Shown here piece after piece: positions 36,045-44,512 of a DNA stretch of 64,000 nucleotides. Source of the DNA: a virus; IMG/VR virus record IMGVR_UViG_3300045141_000130, positions 1-64,000 of that record; one strand, 5' to 3'. How positions within the stretch are numbered: the first letter of the stretch is position 1; every line of letters starts with the position of its first letter. Under the pieces are notes generated by a model, which was not told the DNA's origin, ran no database searches, and was given only the letters and a program-made list of their open reading frames with translations. The translations under genes were made by a program, and so were the position numbers.

Positions 36045-38087
36045 CTAGCTGGCGACCCGCTGCACCGACAGGCGCCGGTTGCCGAGCGTCGCGTTCGCGG
36101 CGGCGTTGTGGAAGAACCAGACACCTATCGTGTCGCCGATGTTGTAGGGGATCAGCCACGACCCGCAGGCCACCCAGGAACTGGCGTCGCAGAAGTTGCT
36201 GACCCGATAGAAGCCGCTGCCCACGGCCGACAGGGAGCCCAGGCTGACGGTGGCGGTGACGTTGCCCCCGGCGTTGCCGTTCATGGTGAGCACCAGGTCC
36301 ACCCGGTACATCCCGGCCCGGTTGATCTGGAAGCCGTTGCCGCTGGGCACTATGTCGGTGCCGTTGTTGGCCTCATTGGTCGTAGCGATCGGCACCACGA
36401 CGTAGGCACCGGGCGCGATCGACGGCGCGGTGGTGGAGTTGCGGCTGTAGTAGGACGGATCGCCCAGCTGGATCCACGGGGCGTTGCTGGCGGACAGCAT
36501 GTTGCGGTACCACATGTCGGTGGCGGTCGTGTCCTGCCGCGCCCAGATCTGGTAGCCCGCAACGGTACTGCTCTGCCGCCAGGTCACCACCTGGCCCGCG
36601 GTGGAGGTGGCACCGAGCGGCCAGCCGCCATCGGTGGCCGACTGGGCTGCGGTCAGCGCGAACATCGACATGCCGACCGGATAGGCGCTGATGGACGCCG
36701 CGCTGGCGAGCACAGCCTGGTTCGGGATGACGAACTGACCGTCCGTGGTGGACCACACCATCGCGTAGTCCGTGCCGGAGGACTTGATCAGCGGCCTGCC
36801 CACCGAGCCGCCTGCGGGGACCCCCTGGGTGGCCAACGCCGCAGCCGGGGTGAGGTCGCCGGGCGCCAAGGTGTGCCAGACCGAGTCGTAGCCAGCGGCC
36901 GAGTTCTTCATCAGGAACTGACCGGCGCTGCCCGCGGGATAGGTGGGCGGTCCCGGCAGGCCCTGGCCGGACGGTGTGGCGCCGACGTCGACCGGGCCCA
37001 GGATCTTCCACAGCGTGTCGAAGTCGGCCGAGGTGTTCTTGATCAGCGAGGCGGCCGGTACGCCGCCCGTCTTCACCCCCGGCCCGGCCGGGCCGACCGA
37101 GCCGGTGGGGCCGGTGGGACCTGCCGCACCGGTGGAGCCGACAGGGCCCTGGTTGCCCTGCGCGCCCTTGATGTTGCCCTGCAGGCTCCAGGTGCTGGAC
37201 CCGGTCTTGAGGTACAGGTCGCCGTTGGTGTTGTTGACGTACACGTCGCCGGTGGCACCCAGCGTCCCGGCCGGAACGCCGGTGCCGAACAGCCAGCGCG
37301 AGCCGGGCGTGCCCGGTGCCCCGGTGAGCCCGGCCGGGCCCTGGCCGCCGGGCGCACCCAGCATCGAGCCCTGGCCCACCCAGGTGGTGCCCGACTTGGC
37401 GTAGACGTTGCCGGTGTCGTTGGCCATGTAGGCATCGCCACTGGTGCCCAGGCCTGTGGCCGGTGCGCCGGTGCCGAACCACCACACGGAGCCGGGCACA
37501 CCGGGCGCCCCTGATGCACCCGGCGGCCCGGCCGTTCCAGGTGGGCCCTGCGGTCCCGGCACACCTGGCGACCCGTCCTGCCCGTCCTGCCCGTCGACGC
37601 CGGAAGGGCCGGGTGGACCTGTGGGACCGGTGGGCCCTGTGGGCTTGGCACCCTCGACCATGAACACGCCGGTGACCGGATCGAAGGTGATGGTGAACGG
37701 CCCGCCGGTGTTGACCACGTCCTGCTGTGCGGTGTCCAGCAGGACCGCAGCGATGAGCGGCGAGGTGGCCGGGTCGCCGGTCTGCTTGTAGACCAGCGCC
37801 CAGTAGCAGGTCAGCGTCGCGCCGCCGGGCACCGTCCAGGACGCCGGGCCGGACAGCCATGCCGTGAAGCCGGGCGGGTTGGTGACGGTCCGGTTGGGCA
37901 ACGCAACGCCGCCCGCGGTGTAGCCCGCGCCGTCGGCGATCTCGACCGCACCCAGGTCGGCGAAGAACTCGTCGGTGTGGTCCAGGGCGTAGCCGTGGGT
38001 GAGCAACGCGCAGCGCACGTCGTCGTTGACCCAGTCGACGTCGGCGTCCAGGTGGAATACCGCACGGTCGTAGACGTAGGTCTGCAT
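36045..38087 (-). CDS. Collagen-like tail fibre with pyocin-knob-like and C1q-like ends
   Basis: A 680-residue paralogue of the giant fibre further left. The N-terminal 150 residues are unique and may attach to the tail. Two collagen stretches (about 152-200, 255-345) alternate with [17 protein letters not shown]-type modules. One pyocin-knob-like domain follows (about 450-545; [19 protein letters not shown]), then a C1q-like head (about 555-680; [24 protein letters not shown]). Same domain order as the 1443-residue protein, so the two arose by duplication. Confidence 0.75.
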   Translation of the reverse strand: MQTYVYDRAVFHLDADVDWVNDDVRCALLTHGYALDHTDEFFADLGAVEIADGAGYTAGGVALPNRTVTNPPGFTAWLSGPASWTVPGGATLTCYWALVYKQTGDPATSPLIAAVLLDTAQQDVVNTGGPFTITFDPVTGVFMVEGAKPTGPTGPTGPPGPSGVDGQDGQDGSPGVPGPQGPPGTAGPPGASGAPGVPGSVWWFGTGAPATGLGTSGDAYMANDTGNVYAKSGTTWVGQGSMLGAPGGQGPAGLTGAPGTPGSRWLFGTGVPAGTLGATGDVYVNNTNGDLYLKTGSSTWSLQGNIKGAQGNQGPVGSTGAAGPTGPTGSVGPAGPGVKTGGVPAASLIKNTSADFDTLWKILGPVDVGATPSGQGLPGPPTYPAGSAGQFLMKNSAAGYDSVWHTLAPGDLTPAAALATQGVPAGGSVGRPLIKSSGTDYAMVWSTTDGQFVIPNQAVLASAASISAYPVGMSMFALTAAQSATDGGWPLGATSTAGQVVTWRQSSTVAGYQIWARQDTTATDMWYRNMLSASNAPWIQLGDPSYYSRNSTTAPSIAPGAYVVVPIATTNEANNGTDIVPSGNGFQINRAGMYRVDLVLTMNGNAGGNVTATVSLGSLSAVGSGFYRVSNFCDASSWVACGSWLIPYNIGDTIGVWFFHNAAANATLGNRRLSVQRVAS

Positions 38088-38088
38088 G

Positions 38089-38328
38089 TCAGGTCCTGAT
38101 CACACCGAGCCGCGAGGCGACCCCATCCACCCGCAGCCACACCTGATGGCCGGTGTATTCGCTGCGGAAGACGATGGCGGCGGTGCGCCTGCCCCGGCCG
38201 TCGTAGTCGCGGAACGCGGACTGCCAGTCGTTGTCCTTGGGGTCGTCGGACACCGCGATGTGCACCACCGCGATGTCGTCGGCGTCGCAGGGCACGGAGA
38301 GCCAGCCGCCGTCCACGGCTGGGCGCAT
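38089..38328 (-). CDS. Small protein upstream of the collagen-like fibres
   Basis: A 79-residue, beta-rich protein ([19 protein letters not shown]) preceding the first collagen fibre gene with one base between stop and next start. Likely a small fibre-associated structural protein. No family recognised. Confidence 0.6.
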   Translation of the reverse strand: MRPAVDGGWLSVPCDADDIAVVHIAVSDDPKDNDWQSAFRDYDGRGRRTAAIVFRSEYTGHQVWLRVDGVASRLGVIRT

Positions 38329-38651
38329 CAGAGCACCGTCACGGTGTCGAGCTTGCGCACGATGTTCTCGGTGGCGGTCTTGACCAGGGCCCAGCGCTGG
38401 TAGACGCCCGCCACCAACTGGATGTCGCCACCGGGGCCGACGAGGGTGAGGATGTCGATGTTGCTGCCGTCGGCCATGGGGTTGGGCGGCACGACGAGGG
38501 TGGACTGCTGGAAGTCGGCCAGCGTCGGCGTGTGGTTGGGGTCGACGCCGTGGTAGACGCCCACCCAGGTGATGTCGGCGGCGGAGCCGCGCTTCATGGT
38601 GATCGCGTTGGCGGTGTACTCGGTTCCCGGCGAGTACAGGGTGATGGCCAT
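38328..38651 (-). CDS. Small beta-rich protein near the fibre cluster
   Basis: A 107-residue protein (MAITLYSPGTEYTANAITMK) with Ig-like strand alternation, for example YQRWALVKTATENIVRKLD at the end. TGATG-type overlap with the next gene. Probably a virion component of the fibre region. Confidence 0.6.
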   Translation of the reverse strand: MAITLYSPGTEYTANAITMKRGSAADITWVGVYHGVDPNHTPTLADFQQSTLVVPPNPMADGSNIDILTLVGPGGDIQLVAGVYQRWALVKTATENIVRKLDTVTVL

Positions 38652-38654
38652 CGT

Positions 38655-38978
38655 CTAGCTCCTGTTCCGCTGCACTCGGGTGCTGCCGATGTCGGCACTG
38701 AGGCGGGTGCCGCCCATGCCGAACTGGGCTGAACTACTGGTATTCGGGTCCACGGCCCAGCTGATGCGCGTCTCGGCGATGTCGGCCGAGCTTGTCCGTG
38801 TGGGGGCTACGGACAGCGCCGCCCGTAGGCGGGCGTAGTCGATGGCGGTGGACGGGCGCGTGGGACCGATGTCGACGGTGACGTCCCGGCCGCGGGAGGT
38901 GTACAGCAGCGGCGGCTGCGGCGCCGAGTACTCCACGACGCCCGAGGTGACGTGGATGTTCAGGGTGGACTGGGTCAT
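38655..38978 (-). CDS. First gene of the late block; small protein with internal repeat
   Basis: A 107-residue protein starting MTQSTLNIHVTSGVVEYSAP. It contains a loosely repeated unit around I-G/A-x-TR (DIGPTRPS, VAPTRTSSADIAETR, SADIGSTRV). It is the first leftward gene after the 39.03-kb hairpin and so may open the late transcript. Function unknown. Confidence 0.6.
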   Translation of the reverse strand: MTQSTLNIHVTSGVVEYSAPQPPLLYTSRGRDVTVDIGPTRPSTAIDYARLRAALSVAPTRTSSADIAETRISWAVDPNTSSSAQFGMGGTRLSADIGSTRVQRNRS

Positions 38979-39029
38979 CGGTCCCTACCTCTCAGCACCG
39001 ATCGTCCCAGCAGCGACCAGACGCAAAGA

Positions 39030-39055
39030 CGCCCCCGACCCGAAAGCCGAGGGCG
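39030..39055 (-). terminator. Terminator-like hairpin between small/replication genes and late genes
   Basis: On the leftward transcript CGCCCTCGGC pairs with GTCGGGGGCG (10 bp, two G-U pairs) around a six-base loop, followed by TCTTTGCGT. It lies in a 150-nt gap, the longest in the leftward block apart from the divergent control region, and separates replication-type genes from virion genes. Confidence 0.55.
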
Positions 39056-39128
39056 CCACCCAGGGCGGTGAGCCGCTCACGCGCTCGAAGGCGACAGGCG
39101 GACTAGACGGCCCCAGGCACGAAGAAGG

Positions 39129-39296
39129 CTAGCCCTCTTCGCCTTCCGGCCCCCGCACGGAGTCGAGCAGGTCACGGAAGGCGTCGAGCAGCCGTCCGGC
39201 TGCGGCCTCGGCCTCCTGGTACCGCTCGGTGTAGTCGCGCAGCGCGTCCTCGGCCCGGCCGAGAAGGTCTTGCACGGGGGTGGCGGGATCGGTCAT
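39129..39296 (-). CDS. Small helical protein
   Basis: A 55-residue protein starting MTDPATPVQDLLGRAEDAL, entirely helical and Glu/Arg/Ala rich. Its ATG overlaps the TGA of the membrane peptide gene before it (ATGA). Function unknown. Confidence 0.6.
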   Translation of the reverse strand: MTDPATPVQDLLGRAEDALRDYTERYQEAEAAAGRLLDAFRDLLDSVRGPEGEEG

Positions 39297-39394
39297 GGCA
39301 CTCTCCGGTGTCCGAGGATGAACAGGATGCAGGCGATGGCGAACAGTACTCCCCAAATGACGCCTACGACGTAGAAGGTCGTCTGCCAGTTCAT
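39293..39394 (-). CDS. Small membrane peptide (33 residues)
   Basis: Starts MNWQTTFYVVGVIWGVLFA and has a single transmembrane helix ending before GHRRVP. Both ends form ATGA overlaps with neighbouring genes, which strongly supports that it is a real gene despite its size. Could be a membrane-active early peptide; function unknown. Confidence 0.7.
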   Translation of the reverse strand: MNWQTTFYVVGVIWGVLFAIACILFILGHRRVP

Positions 39395-39750
39395 GCCTTC
39401 ACGCTCCCACCGGTGTCCACCCGCACGGGCCAATCCCACTGGCCGAGCCCTCCGCCCTGGGCGACGGAGTATTCGCGGTAGTCGCGGCCCAGGCCGTGCA
39501 CGAGGAGGTCGACGGTGGTGTCGTCGGGCAGCACGTCTTCGACGCCGGGCGGGCGGGGCGTGGTGGCGTGCCGGACGTCGGGGTCGGTGGCGGATTGCAC
39601 GGTGCGCGGCTCCGGCCCCCAGCGTTGCGACACGGCGGGCACGCAGGTGTCCTTGGTGCGGATCACCACGGCGGGCGAGAGGACGTCATTGCCGGGCCCG
39701 TTGTCGATCTTGGAGCGGTACAGCACGATGCGGCCGAGGGTGGGGTTCAC
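39391..39750 (-). CDS. Hypothetical protein of a common actinophage type
   Basis: A 119-residue protein from a GTG start that overlaps the preceding TGA by four bases. It starts GTG-NPTLGRIVLYRSK and contains a V-H-G-x-G loop (LLVHGLGRDYREY). Proteins beginning with RIVLYRS are common small genes in actinophages. Function unknown. Confidence 0.6.
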   Translation of the reverse strand: MNPTLGRIVLYRSKIDNGPGNDVLSPAVVIRTKDTCVPAVSQRWGPEPRTVQSATDPDVRHATTPRPPGVEDVLPDDTTVDLLVHGLGRDYREYSVAQGGGLGQWDWPVRVDTGGSVKA

Positions 39751-40010
39751 GTGGGCTCCTTGGGTCGGGTGACGGCGCAGCAGATCTCGATGGTGACGGG
39801 CACGGTGAGCGCGTTGGCGCCGTCGAGCAGGATCAGGCTGTCCTCGCCGTAGCGGTACTCGTAGCCTCGCAGGCGTAGGTGGCATTCGGTGCGGGCGCCG
39901 AGGGTGACCAGCTGGCTGCTGGTGATCTCCCAGGTGCCGACCTGGACGCTGCCGAGCCCCATCGCCGTGGTGAGTTCGTGGGGCCCGCCCGGATCACAGG
40001 GGGAGTGCAT
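39747..40010 (-). CDS. Hypothetical protein
   Basis: An 87-residue beta-rich protein (QVGTWEITSSQLVTLGART, YEYRYGEDSLILLDG). TGATG overlap with the gene before and GTGA overlap with the gene after. No family recognised. Confidence 0.6.
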   Translation of the reverse strand: MHSPCDPGGPHELTTAMGLGSVQVGTWEITSSQLVTLGARTECHLRLRGYEYRYGEDSLILLDGANALTVPVTIEICCAVTRPKEPT

Positions 40011-40195
40011 CAGTCCTCCGTGATCTTGAGTGCGTCGACGGCGGCAAGCAGTGCCAGTTCGGTGCGATCCAGGTCGGCGTAGGCCGCATCGAGGGGGCTA
40101 TCGCCGCGCATGACGGACCGGTGGGCCTTGGCCCACTCCTGCGCAGCCACCACGACGGCGGAGACCGAGTTCACGAACGGGACTCCGGTCAACAT
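40010..40195 (-). CDS. Hypothetical small helical protein
   Basis: A 61-residue helical protein (MLTGVPFVNSVSAVVVAAQ) with a GGAAGGA site six bases before its ATG. Opens the small-gene string that ends at 39.1 kb. Function unknown. Confidence 0.6.
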   Translation of the reverse strand: MLTGVPFVNSVSAVVVAAQEWAKAHRSVMRGDSPLDAAYADLDRTELALLAAVDALKITED

Positions 40196-40250
40196 CAGTA
40201 GTCCTTCCGACGCGGGTGCCTCTGGTTGTCATGCCCCCAGGGTCGCCCTG

Positions 40251-40757
40251 TCAGCCGGGGCGATAGACCCATGCGAGGCTTGTGGGCGAGACCCAGTCGC
40301 GCTTGTAGCGGCTGGTGTGGGCGGCCTCGACGGGGTAGTTCTCGTAGTTCTTGGTCCACCTGAGCGGTTCGCTCTGCTCGGGCAGGACGATCTCGGGCGG
40401 TGGCCAGCCGCGGTTGTTGCGCCGCAGTCCGTCGATGCGCATGCCGTCGCTGCGCCCGCCCCAGATCTCGACGGGCAGGAAGCCTTTGGTCTGGGCGACG
40501 ATGACGCGGGCGACGGCTTCGCGCACGTCTTCGGGGATGAGTTGGGCGAGTGCCTGGTCGACGACGGTGAGGGTGGCCTCGTCGGGGAGGTCTTCGACGG
40601 TGACCGCGGTGAGGTGTTGCACGGTGGTGGTGCCGCGTGCGATCCAGGCGACGTCGATGATGTCGGCGTGCTTGGAGCGATCGTGTTGGCGGGTGACGTT
40701 GAGTTGGTGTCCCATCGCATTGAGGGCGTCGAGCACGAGTTGGCCGTTGATATCCAT
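40251..40757 (-). CDS. Hypothetical protein downstream of the RuvC-like gene
   Basis: A 168-residue protein (MDINGQLVLDALNAMGHQL) with a clear AGGAGG site. It is folded in appearance, with no catalytic motif visible. Context among replication and recombination genes suggests a DNA-related role, but this is inference. Confidence 0.6.
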   Translation of the reverse strand: MDINGQLVLDALNAMGHQLNVTRQHDRSKHADIIDVAWIARGTTTVQHLTAVTVEDLPDEATLTVVDQALAQLIPEDVREAVARVIVAQTKGFLPVEIWGGRSDGMRIDGLRRNNRGWPPPEIVLPEQSEPLRWTKNYENYPVEAAHTSRYKRDWVSPTSLAWVYRPG

Positions 40758-40793
40758 GCGGTAAGGCCTCCTGACCGATGTTTCGTCGGTCTG

Positions 40794-41297
40794 CTAAGCG
40801 ATCTTGTCTGGTTGGGCGGTCTTGTCGGCGGCGAGGACGGCGAGCGCGTAGGCACTCCAGACGTCCTGGGCGAAGCCGTAGAACCACCCTGGTGCCCCTT
40901 TTGTCCCTTTGCCGTGGTTGCGCGTGCCGGTGGCGAACCTGTCGACGAGGGCCTGACGGATGGTGGCGTCCCCGGCGTTGACGGAGTGGCAGAAGTGCAT
41001 CTTGACGGCCATCCGTTCGATGAGTTCGCAGGGCACCCTGGCACGGTCGAGGGCCTCGAAGAACCGGCCGATCCACAGCACGGTGGTGAAGACCTCCTTG
41101 CCGACGGGCATGCCGTAGCTGGCGACCATCTCGATGACGGCGATGTCGGGCTGTTCGGCCCTGGGCCGGTAGCGCAGCATGGGCAGCAGTTCGGAGTTGG
41201 GGATCTTGGCGTGGGCGAGCGGCCGGTAGCTGTCGGTGTCGAGGTAGGCGTAGCCGCTCTGGGTGGGGCCTGGGTCGATGGCCAGGACGATGGACAT
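40794..41297 (-). CDS. RuvC-like Holliday junction resolvase
   Basis: A 167-residue RNase H-fold nuclease. Acidic residues fit RuvC: Asp in VLAIDPGPTQSGYA (about 7), Glu in IAVIEMVASYGMPVGKEVF (about 60), and a C-terminal Asp in FGFAQDVWSAYALAVLA. AIDPG near the N-terminus and the glycine-rich turn after it are typical. It would cut branched DNA during recombination or before packaging. ATG follows GAGGAG closely. Confidence 0.8.
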   Translation of the reverse strand: MSIVLAIDPGPTQSGYAYLDTDSYRPLAHAKIPNSELLPMLRYRPRAEQPDIAVIEMVASYGMPVGKEVFTTVLWIGRFFEALDRARVPCELIERMAVKMHFCHSVNAGDATIRQALVDRFATGTRNHGKGTKGAPGWFYGFAQDVWSAYALAVLAADKTAQPDKIA

Positions 41298-41305
41298 CGT
41301 GCTCC

Positions 41306-41839
41306 TCAAAACGGGATGTCGTCGAATGTGTGGACGGGCTTCGGGGGCTCTTTGAGCATCGTCGCAGCCCAGGGAAGTGGCGGGGGGACGCCGCACTGGT
41401 GGGCGGCGAGCACGTCCACGCCGGGGCTGGCACCCGCGGGGCGTTCCTTGCGCCGCCACTGGTCACGGCTGTCCAGGTCGTAGTGGGGGTGCAGGTGTCG
41501 CAGTTCGTAGGTGGCACGCCCCATGAGCAGGCACACGGCCTCGGCTGCCGCCGTCAGCGGCCAGGGGTCCACGTCCACCGAGATGGCCATGGGGAAGGCG
41601 GTGAGCCCGCGCAGGACTGGTTTGCGGCAGCCGGTGCAGGTGCGTGCCGCGGTGTTGCGGGAGGCCGCTGTGGCCGCGTCGATCCAGCCCGCCTGGTCGA
41701 GGCGGTCCACGAGCCATTGCGGCATTTCTTGTGATTCACGATTCTTGTTGAATGCGGCGGACAACTGGACGCTCCTAACGAGTCGGATGAGGCCATTTCG
41801 TGGTGCCCGCCATTTGTCCGGCGGTTTGGCCCGGGGCAC
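41306..41839 (-). CDS. Hypothetical protein with CxxC, downstream of the helicase gene
   Basis: A 177-residue protein with a GTG start sharing its G with the TAG of the helicase gene (TAGTG). A CTGC motif near residue 68 could be half of a zinc site, and the AHQCGVPPPLPWAA stretch recurs in actinophage proteins of unknown function. An in-frame ATG at 41725 is a possible alternative start. Confidence 0.6.
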   Translation of the reverse strand: MPRAKPPDKWRAPRNGLIRLVRSVQLSAAFNKNRESQEMPQWLVDRLDQAGWIDAATAASRNTAARTCTGCRKPVLRGLTAFPMAISVDVDPWPLTAAAEAVCLLMGRATYELRHLHPHYDLDSRDQWRRKERPAGASPGVDVLAAHQCGVPPPLPWAATMLKEPPKPVHTFDDIPF

Positions 41840-44292
41840 TATTCCTCCGCTGCGGGGTCGATGACCTCACCGGTGTCGGCGTTGATGAGGTGACCCTCGT
41901 CGTCGATGGTGACGTTGTCGTAGGTCCGCTGGCCCGCTTCTGAGGCGAGGTCAGGCCCTTCAAGATCATCAAACAGACCCCCGGGACCTCGCCTCTCGCC
42001 TCTCGACGAAGTCGAGGTTAGGCGAGGTGGGCGAGAAGACCCTCCGGCGACCTCGCCCGGCGAGGTCGAGGCGAGGTCAGGCGAGGTAGGCGAGGTGGTC
42101 CTGCCACTGAAGGGATCTATCCGGTATGCCCGGATCGAGGTGTGCTCGATGGAGCGCCCGACACGCTCCTGACCGATGTAGCCCTCGATGACCAGCCGGT
42201 CGATGGCATCGCGTTTGGTGTCGGTGGCAGCACCCCGGACCGCCCTTTCTATGGCCGCACCGGATACCGGTCCATCCATTCTTTCGAGGAACTCGGAAAT
42301 GGCCTGCATCAATGGCTGCAGGGCCGGGTCGGTGCCGCGCACCGGTATGCGGGTGGCCGGTTCGATGCGGATGGTGACGTGGCCGGTGACGGGGTCGGAG
42401 TTGAGGTGTGCGGTGCCCAGGACGCTGGTGCCCGGCGGGCAGTGGCCACGGACCACACCGGAGCGGTCCTTGTCGACGGTCAGTTGCACCTCGCCGTGCT
42501 GACCCTCCCCGAACACCCGTTCCACTTTGACCTTGATGGCACAGCCGGTGGTCATGGCCCTCTTGGCCTGGGCGCCGATGGCACCGGCCAGGTCGTTGTC
42601 CGCCTTGGGCAGGTGGTCGACGTAGGACACGGCCGCCCCGGTGCGGGCGATGGGCTTGAGGATCTTCTGGCTGAACATGGTGGCGTCCTTGTTGGACAGC
42701 AGGTCCCAGCCGTTGAGCGTCATACAGGCGTTCACACCGTCCATCACGACCAGCTGTGGCCGGAAGTCGCCGAGCATCTCGGCGAGCATCCGCTCGGCGA
42801 CGGCGTCGAAGGCCCGGTCCGGGTTGATGTAGGCGATGCCCGACCAGATCTGCTCCCTGGTCAGGCCCAGGTGGACCAGGCGCCCGGTGATGCCACGCCA
42901 GCCGTCCTCGAAGTCGACGTAGGCGACGGGTATCCCGGCCTCGACGGCCTGCCTGACGCCTTCGAGCATGATCCAGGTCTTGGCCGATTCGGAGGCTCCG
43001 ATGATGCCGTTGACCCTGCCCGGATAGAACAGGGCCAGGCCGTTGGTGAGGCGGAGGAACTCGGGTGGCGGCTCGGAGATGTCGCCCTGCAGGAGGCTCT
43101 GAAGGTCGGCCCGGGCCCAGCTGTCAGGCTCCGCGACCTCGCCTGGGACTTCAGGCGAGGTCGGGCGAGGTTGGGTGGTGGTTGTGGCTGTATTCGCAGC
43201 TAGGAGCATTGCGATGACCTCGCCTGTCGGGTCAGGCGAGGTCGAGGCGAGGTCAGGCGAGGTCGAGTCGACCACCCGTTGGGTTCGTGGTGGCACCCGC
43301 AGCGTGGCGATGACAGGTGGGCAGGGGTCGCCCTCGGTCATGGTGATCTCGGGGTTGCCTGCGACGATGCGCACCGCACCGGTGACGATGCGGCCCCACT
43401 CGCTGCTGGCCTCGCGCAGGGTGCGGGAGTTGTCCCCGACGACGTTGCGGATGAAGCTGGCCCGCAGCCTGTCCAGGGCGACGCTGGTGCCGGTGTGCCC
43501 CTGCTCCCCGAAGCGGATGACGGCCAGCACCTGGTTACGGGTGGTGTCGTGGCGTGAGTCGCCGTGGGTGGTGATGGCCTGGACCGCCCTGGCCGTCCAC
43601 TCGGCCATGAACGTGCACATGGCGGTGTTGTGGTTGGGCAGCTGCCCGATCCACGTCCAGGACTGGTCGTTGTCAAGGTCGGCCCTGGCCTGCGCGACGT
43701 GCTGGCCCAGGGACAGGCCGATGATCCATTCCACCGGCAGCGGCGGCATGTCGGCGGGGCCGGGGATGGTGGTGGAGGTCAGGCCCTCCCGGGTGATCCA
43801 GCGGTAGGGCCGCTGCTCCGGGTGCAGCGAGGGTGCCACCACCGCGTACCGGTGTCCGCGATGGACGAGTTCGACACCACCGCCGGGCAGCACACCCGGC
43901 CATTCGAGGCCTGGCGGCACCCGGAAGAACCGGATGCCAGAGATGCCATCGTCACGGCTGGTGGACCGCCAGGTGGGTGGCAGGACCCCCCACTTGGCCT
44001 CACACTCCTCCAACGTCAACCGGCCGCGCTTGTCGCCGTAGGAGTCCACGTCGATGCCGAGCACGTCGGGGGGCATGCGCAGTCCCACGTTGGAGTGGGG
44101 GCGGTCCTCGGTCCAGGCCATGACATCGGCGTAGCTGGGCTCGTCGCCCTCCCAGCCGGTCCAGCCTTCCGGTGGTGGGCTCTTGCGCCCGAACGGCAGG
44201 GGCAGGATGCCCCGCCACCCGGCGGTCCAGTACTGCTCGGCGGCTGACTCGTAGGGGCGTGCTGCCGGTTGGTCGGCGGTCGGTTTGGTCAT
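41839..44292 (-). CDS. Primase-polymerase fused to a RepA/DnaB-like helicase
   Basis: An 817-residue replication protein. The N-terminal part (about 14-200) is a bifunctional primase/polymerase domain: LGIDVDSYG supplies acidic metal ligands and HPEQRPYRWIT lies near its end. A Pro/Thr/Ser linker (about 345-385) holds TSPDLAST repeats. The AAA-type recombinase/RepA ATPase follows, with P-loop GASESAKT (about 431-438) and Walker B LVVMDG (about 515). A second repeat-rich Ser/Pro/Arg linker precedes the C-terminus. It likely primes and unwinds phage DNA. Confidence 0.82.
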   Translation of the reverse strand: MTKPTADQPAARPYESAAEQYWTAGWRGILPLPFGRKSPPPEGWTGWEGDEPSYADVMAWTEDRPHSNVGLRMPPDVLGIDVDSYGDKRGRLTLEECEAKWGVLPPTWRSTSRDDGISGIRFFRVPPGLEWPGVLPGGGVELVHRGHRYAVVAPSLHPEQRPYRWITREGLTSTTIPGPADMPPLPVEWIIGLSLGQHVAQARADLDNDQSWTWIGQLPNHNTAMCTFMAEWTARAVQAITTHGDSRHDTTRNQVLAVIRFGEQGHTGTSVALDRLRASFIRNVVGDNSRTLREASSEWGRIVTGAVRIVAGNPEITMTEGDPCPPVIATLRVPPRTQRVVDSTSPDLASTSPDPTGEVIAMLLAANTATTTTQPRPTSPEVPGEVAEPDSWARADLQSLLQGDISEPPPEFLRLTNGLALFYPGRVNGIIGASESAKTWIMLEGVRQAVEAGIPVAYVDFEDGWRGITGRLVHLGLTREQIWSGIAYINPDRAFDAVAERMLAEMLGDFRPQLVVMDGVNACMTLNGWDLLSNKDATMFSQKILKPIARTGAAVSYVDHLPKADNDLAGAIGAQAKRAMTTGCAIKVKVERVFGEGQHGEVQLTVDKDRSGVVRGHCPPGTSVLGTAHLNSDPVTGHVTIRIEPATRIPVRGTDPALQPLMQAISEFLERMDGPVSGAAIERAVRGAATDTKRDAIDRLVIEGYIGQERVGRSIEHTSIRAYRIDPFSGRTTSPTSPDLASTSPGEVAGGSSRPPRLTSTSSRGERRGPGGLFDDLEGPDLASEAGQRTYDNVTIDDEGHLINADTGEVIDPAAEE

Positions 44293-44404
44293 GTCAGGGG
44301 GATCCGATGTTCGATGGCGTGCCGCCGGGGTGGAGCGGGCCCTCGACGGCGGAAACCCTCATCCTCATCCCCGAAACCGTCGGTGGCAACCGACGGACGG
44401 GTGA

Positions 44405-44512
44405 CTACAGATGGGTCAAGGTGTAGGCGATGCCGAGTCCCAGACAGATGCAGGCCGTGCAGAGCAGCACCCACAGGGCTGCCTGCACGGCCCGCCCCCG
44501 CCAGGGGGGCAC
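44405..44512 (-). CDS. Small membrane peptide (35 residues)
   Basis: GTG start sharing its G with the upstream TAG (TAGTG). It reads PPWRGRAVQAALWVLLCTA and continues as one Cys-containing transmembrane helix, ending in LTHL. Basic N-terminus and hydrophobic core suggest an N-in membrane peptide. Same junction type as the gene pair at 41839, which supports translation by coupling. Confidence 0.65.
   Translation of the reverse strand: MPPWRGRAVQAALWVLLCTACICLGLGIAYTLTHL

Noticed and set aside
44289-44474. A 61-residue minus-strand frame upstream of the helicase gene
   Set aside because: The peptide is His/Pro/Arg-rich with no ribosome binding site; the overlapping 35-residue membrane gene at 44405-44512 explains the stretch better.
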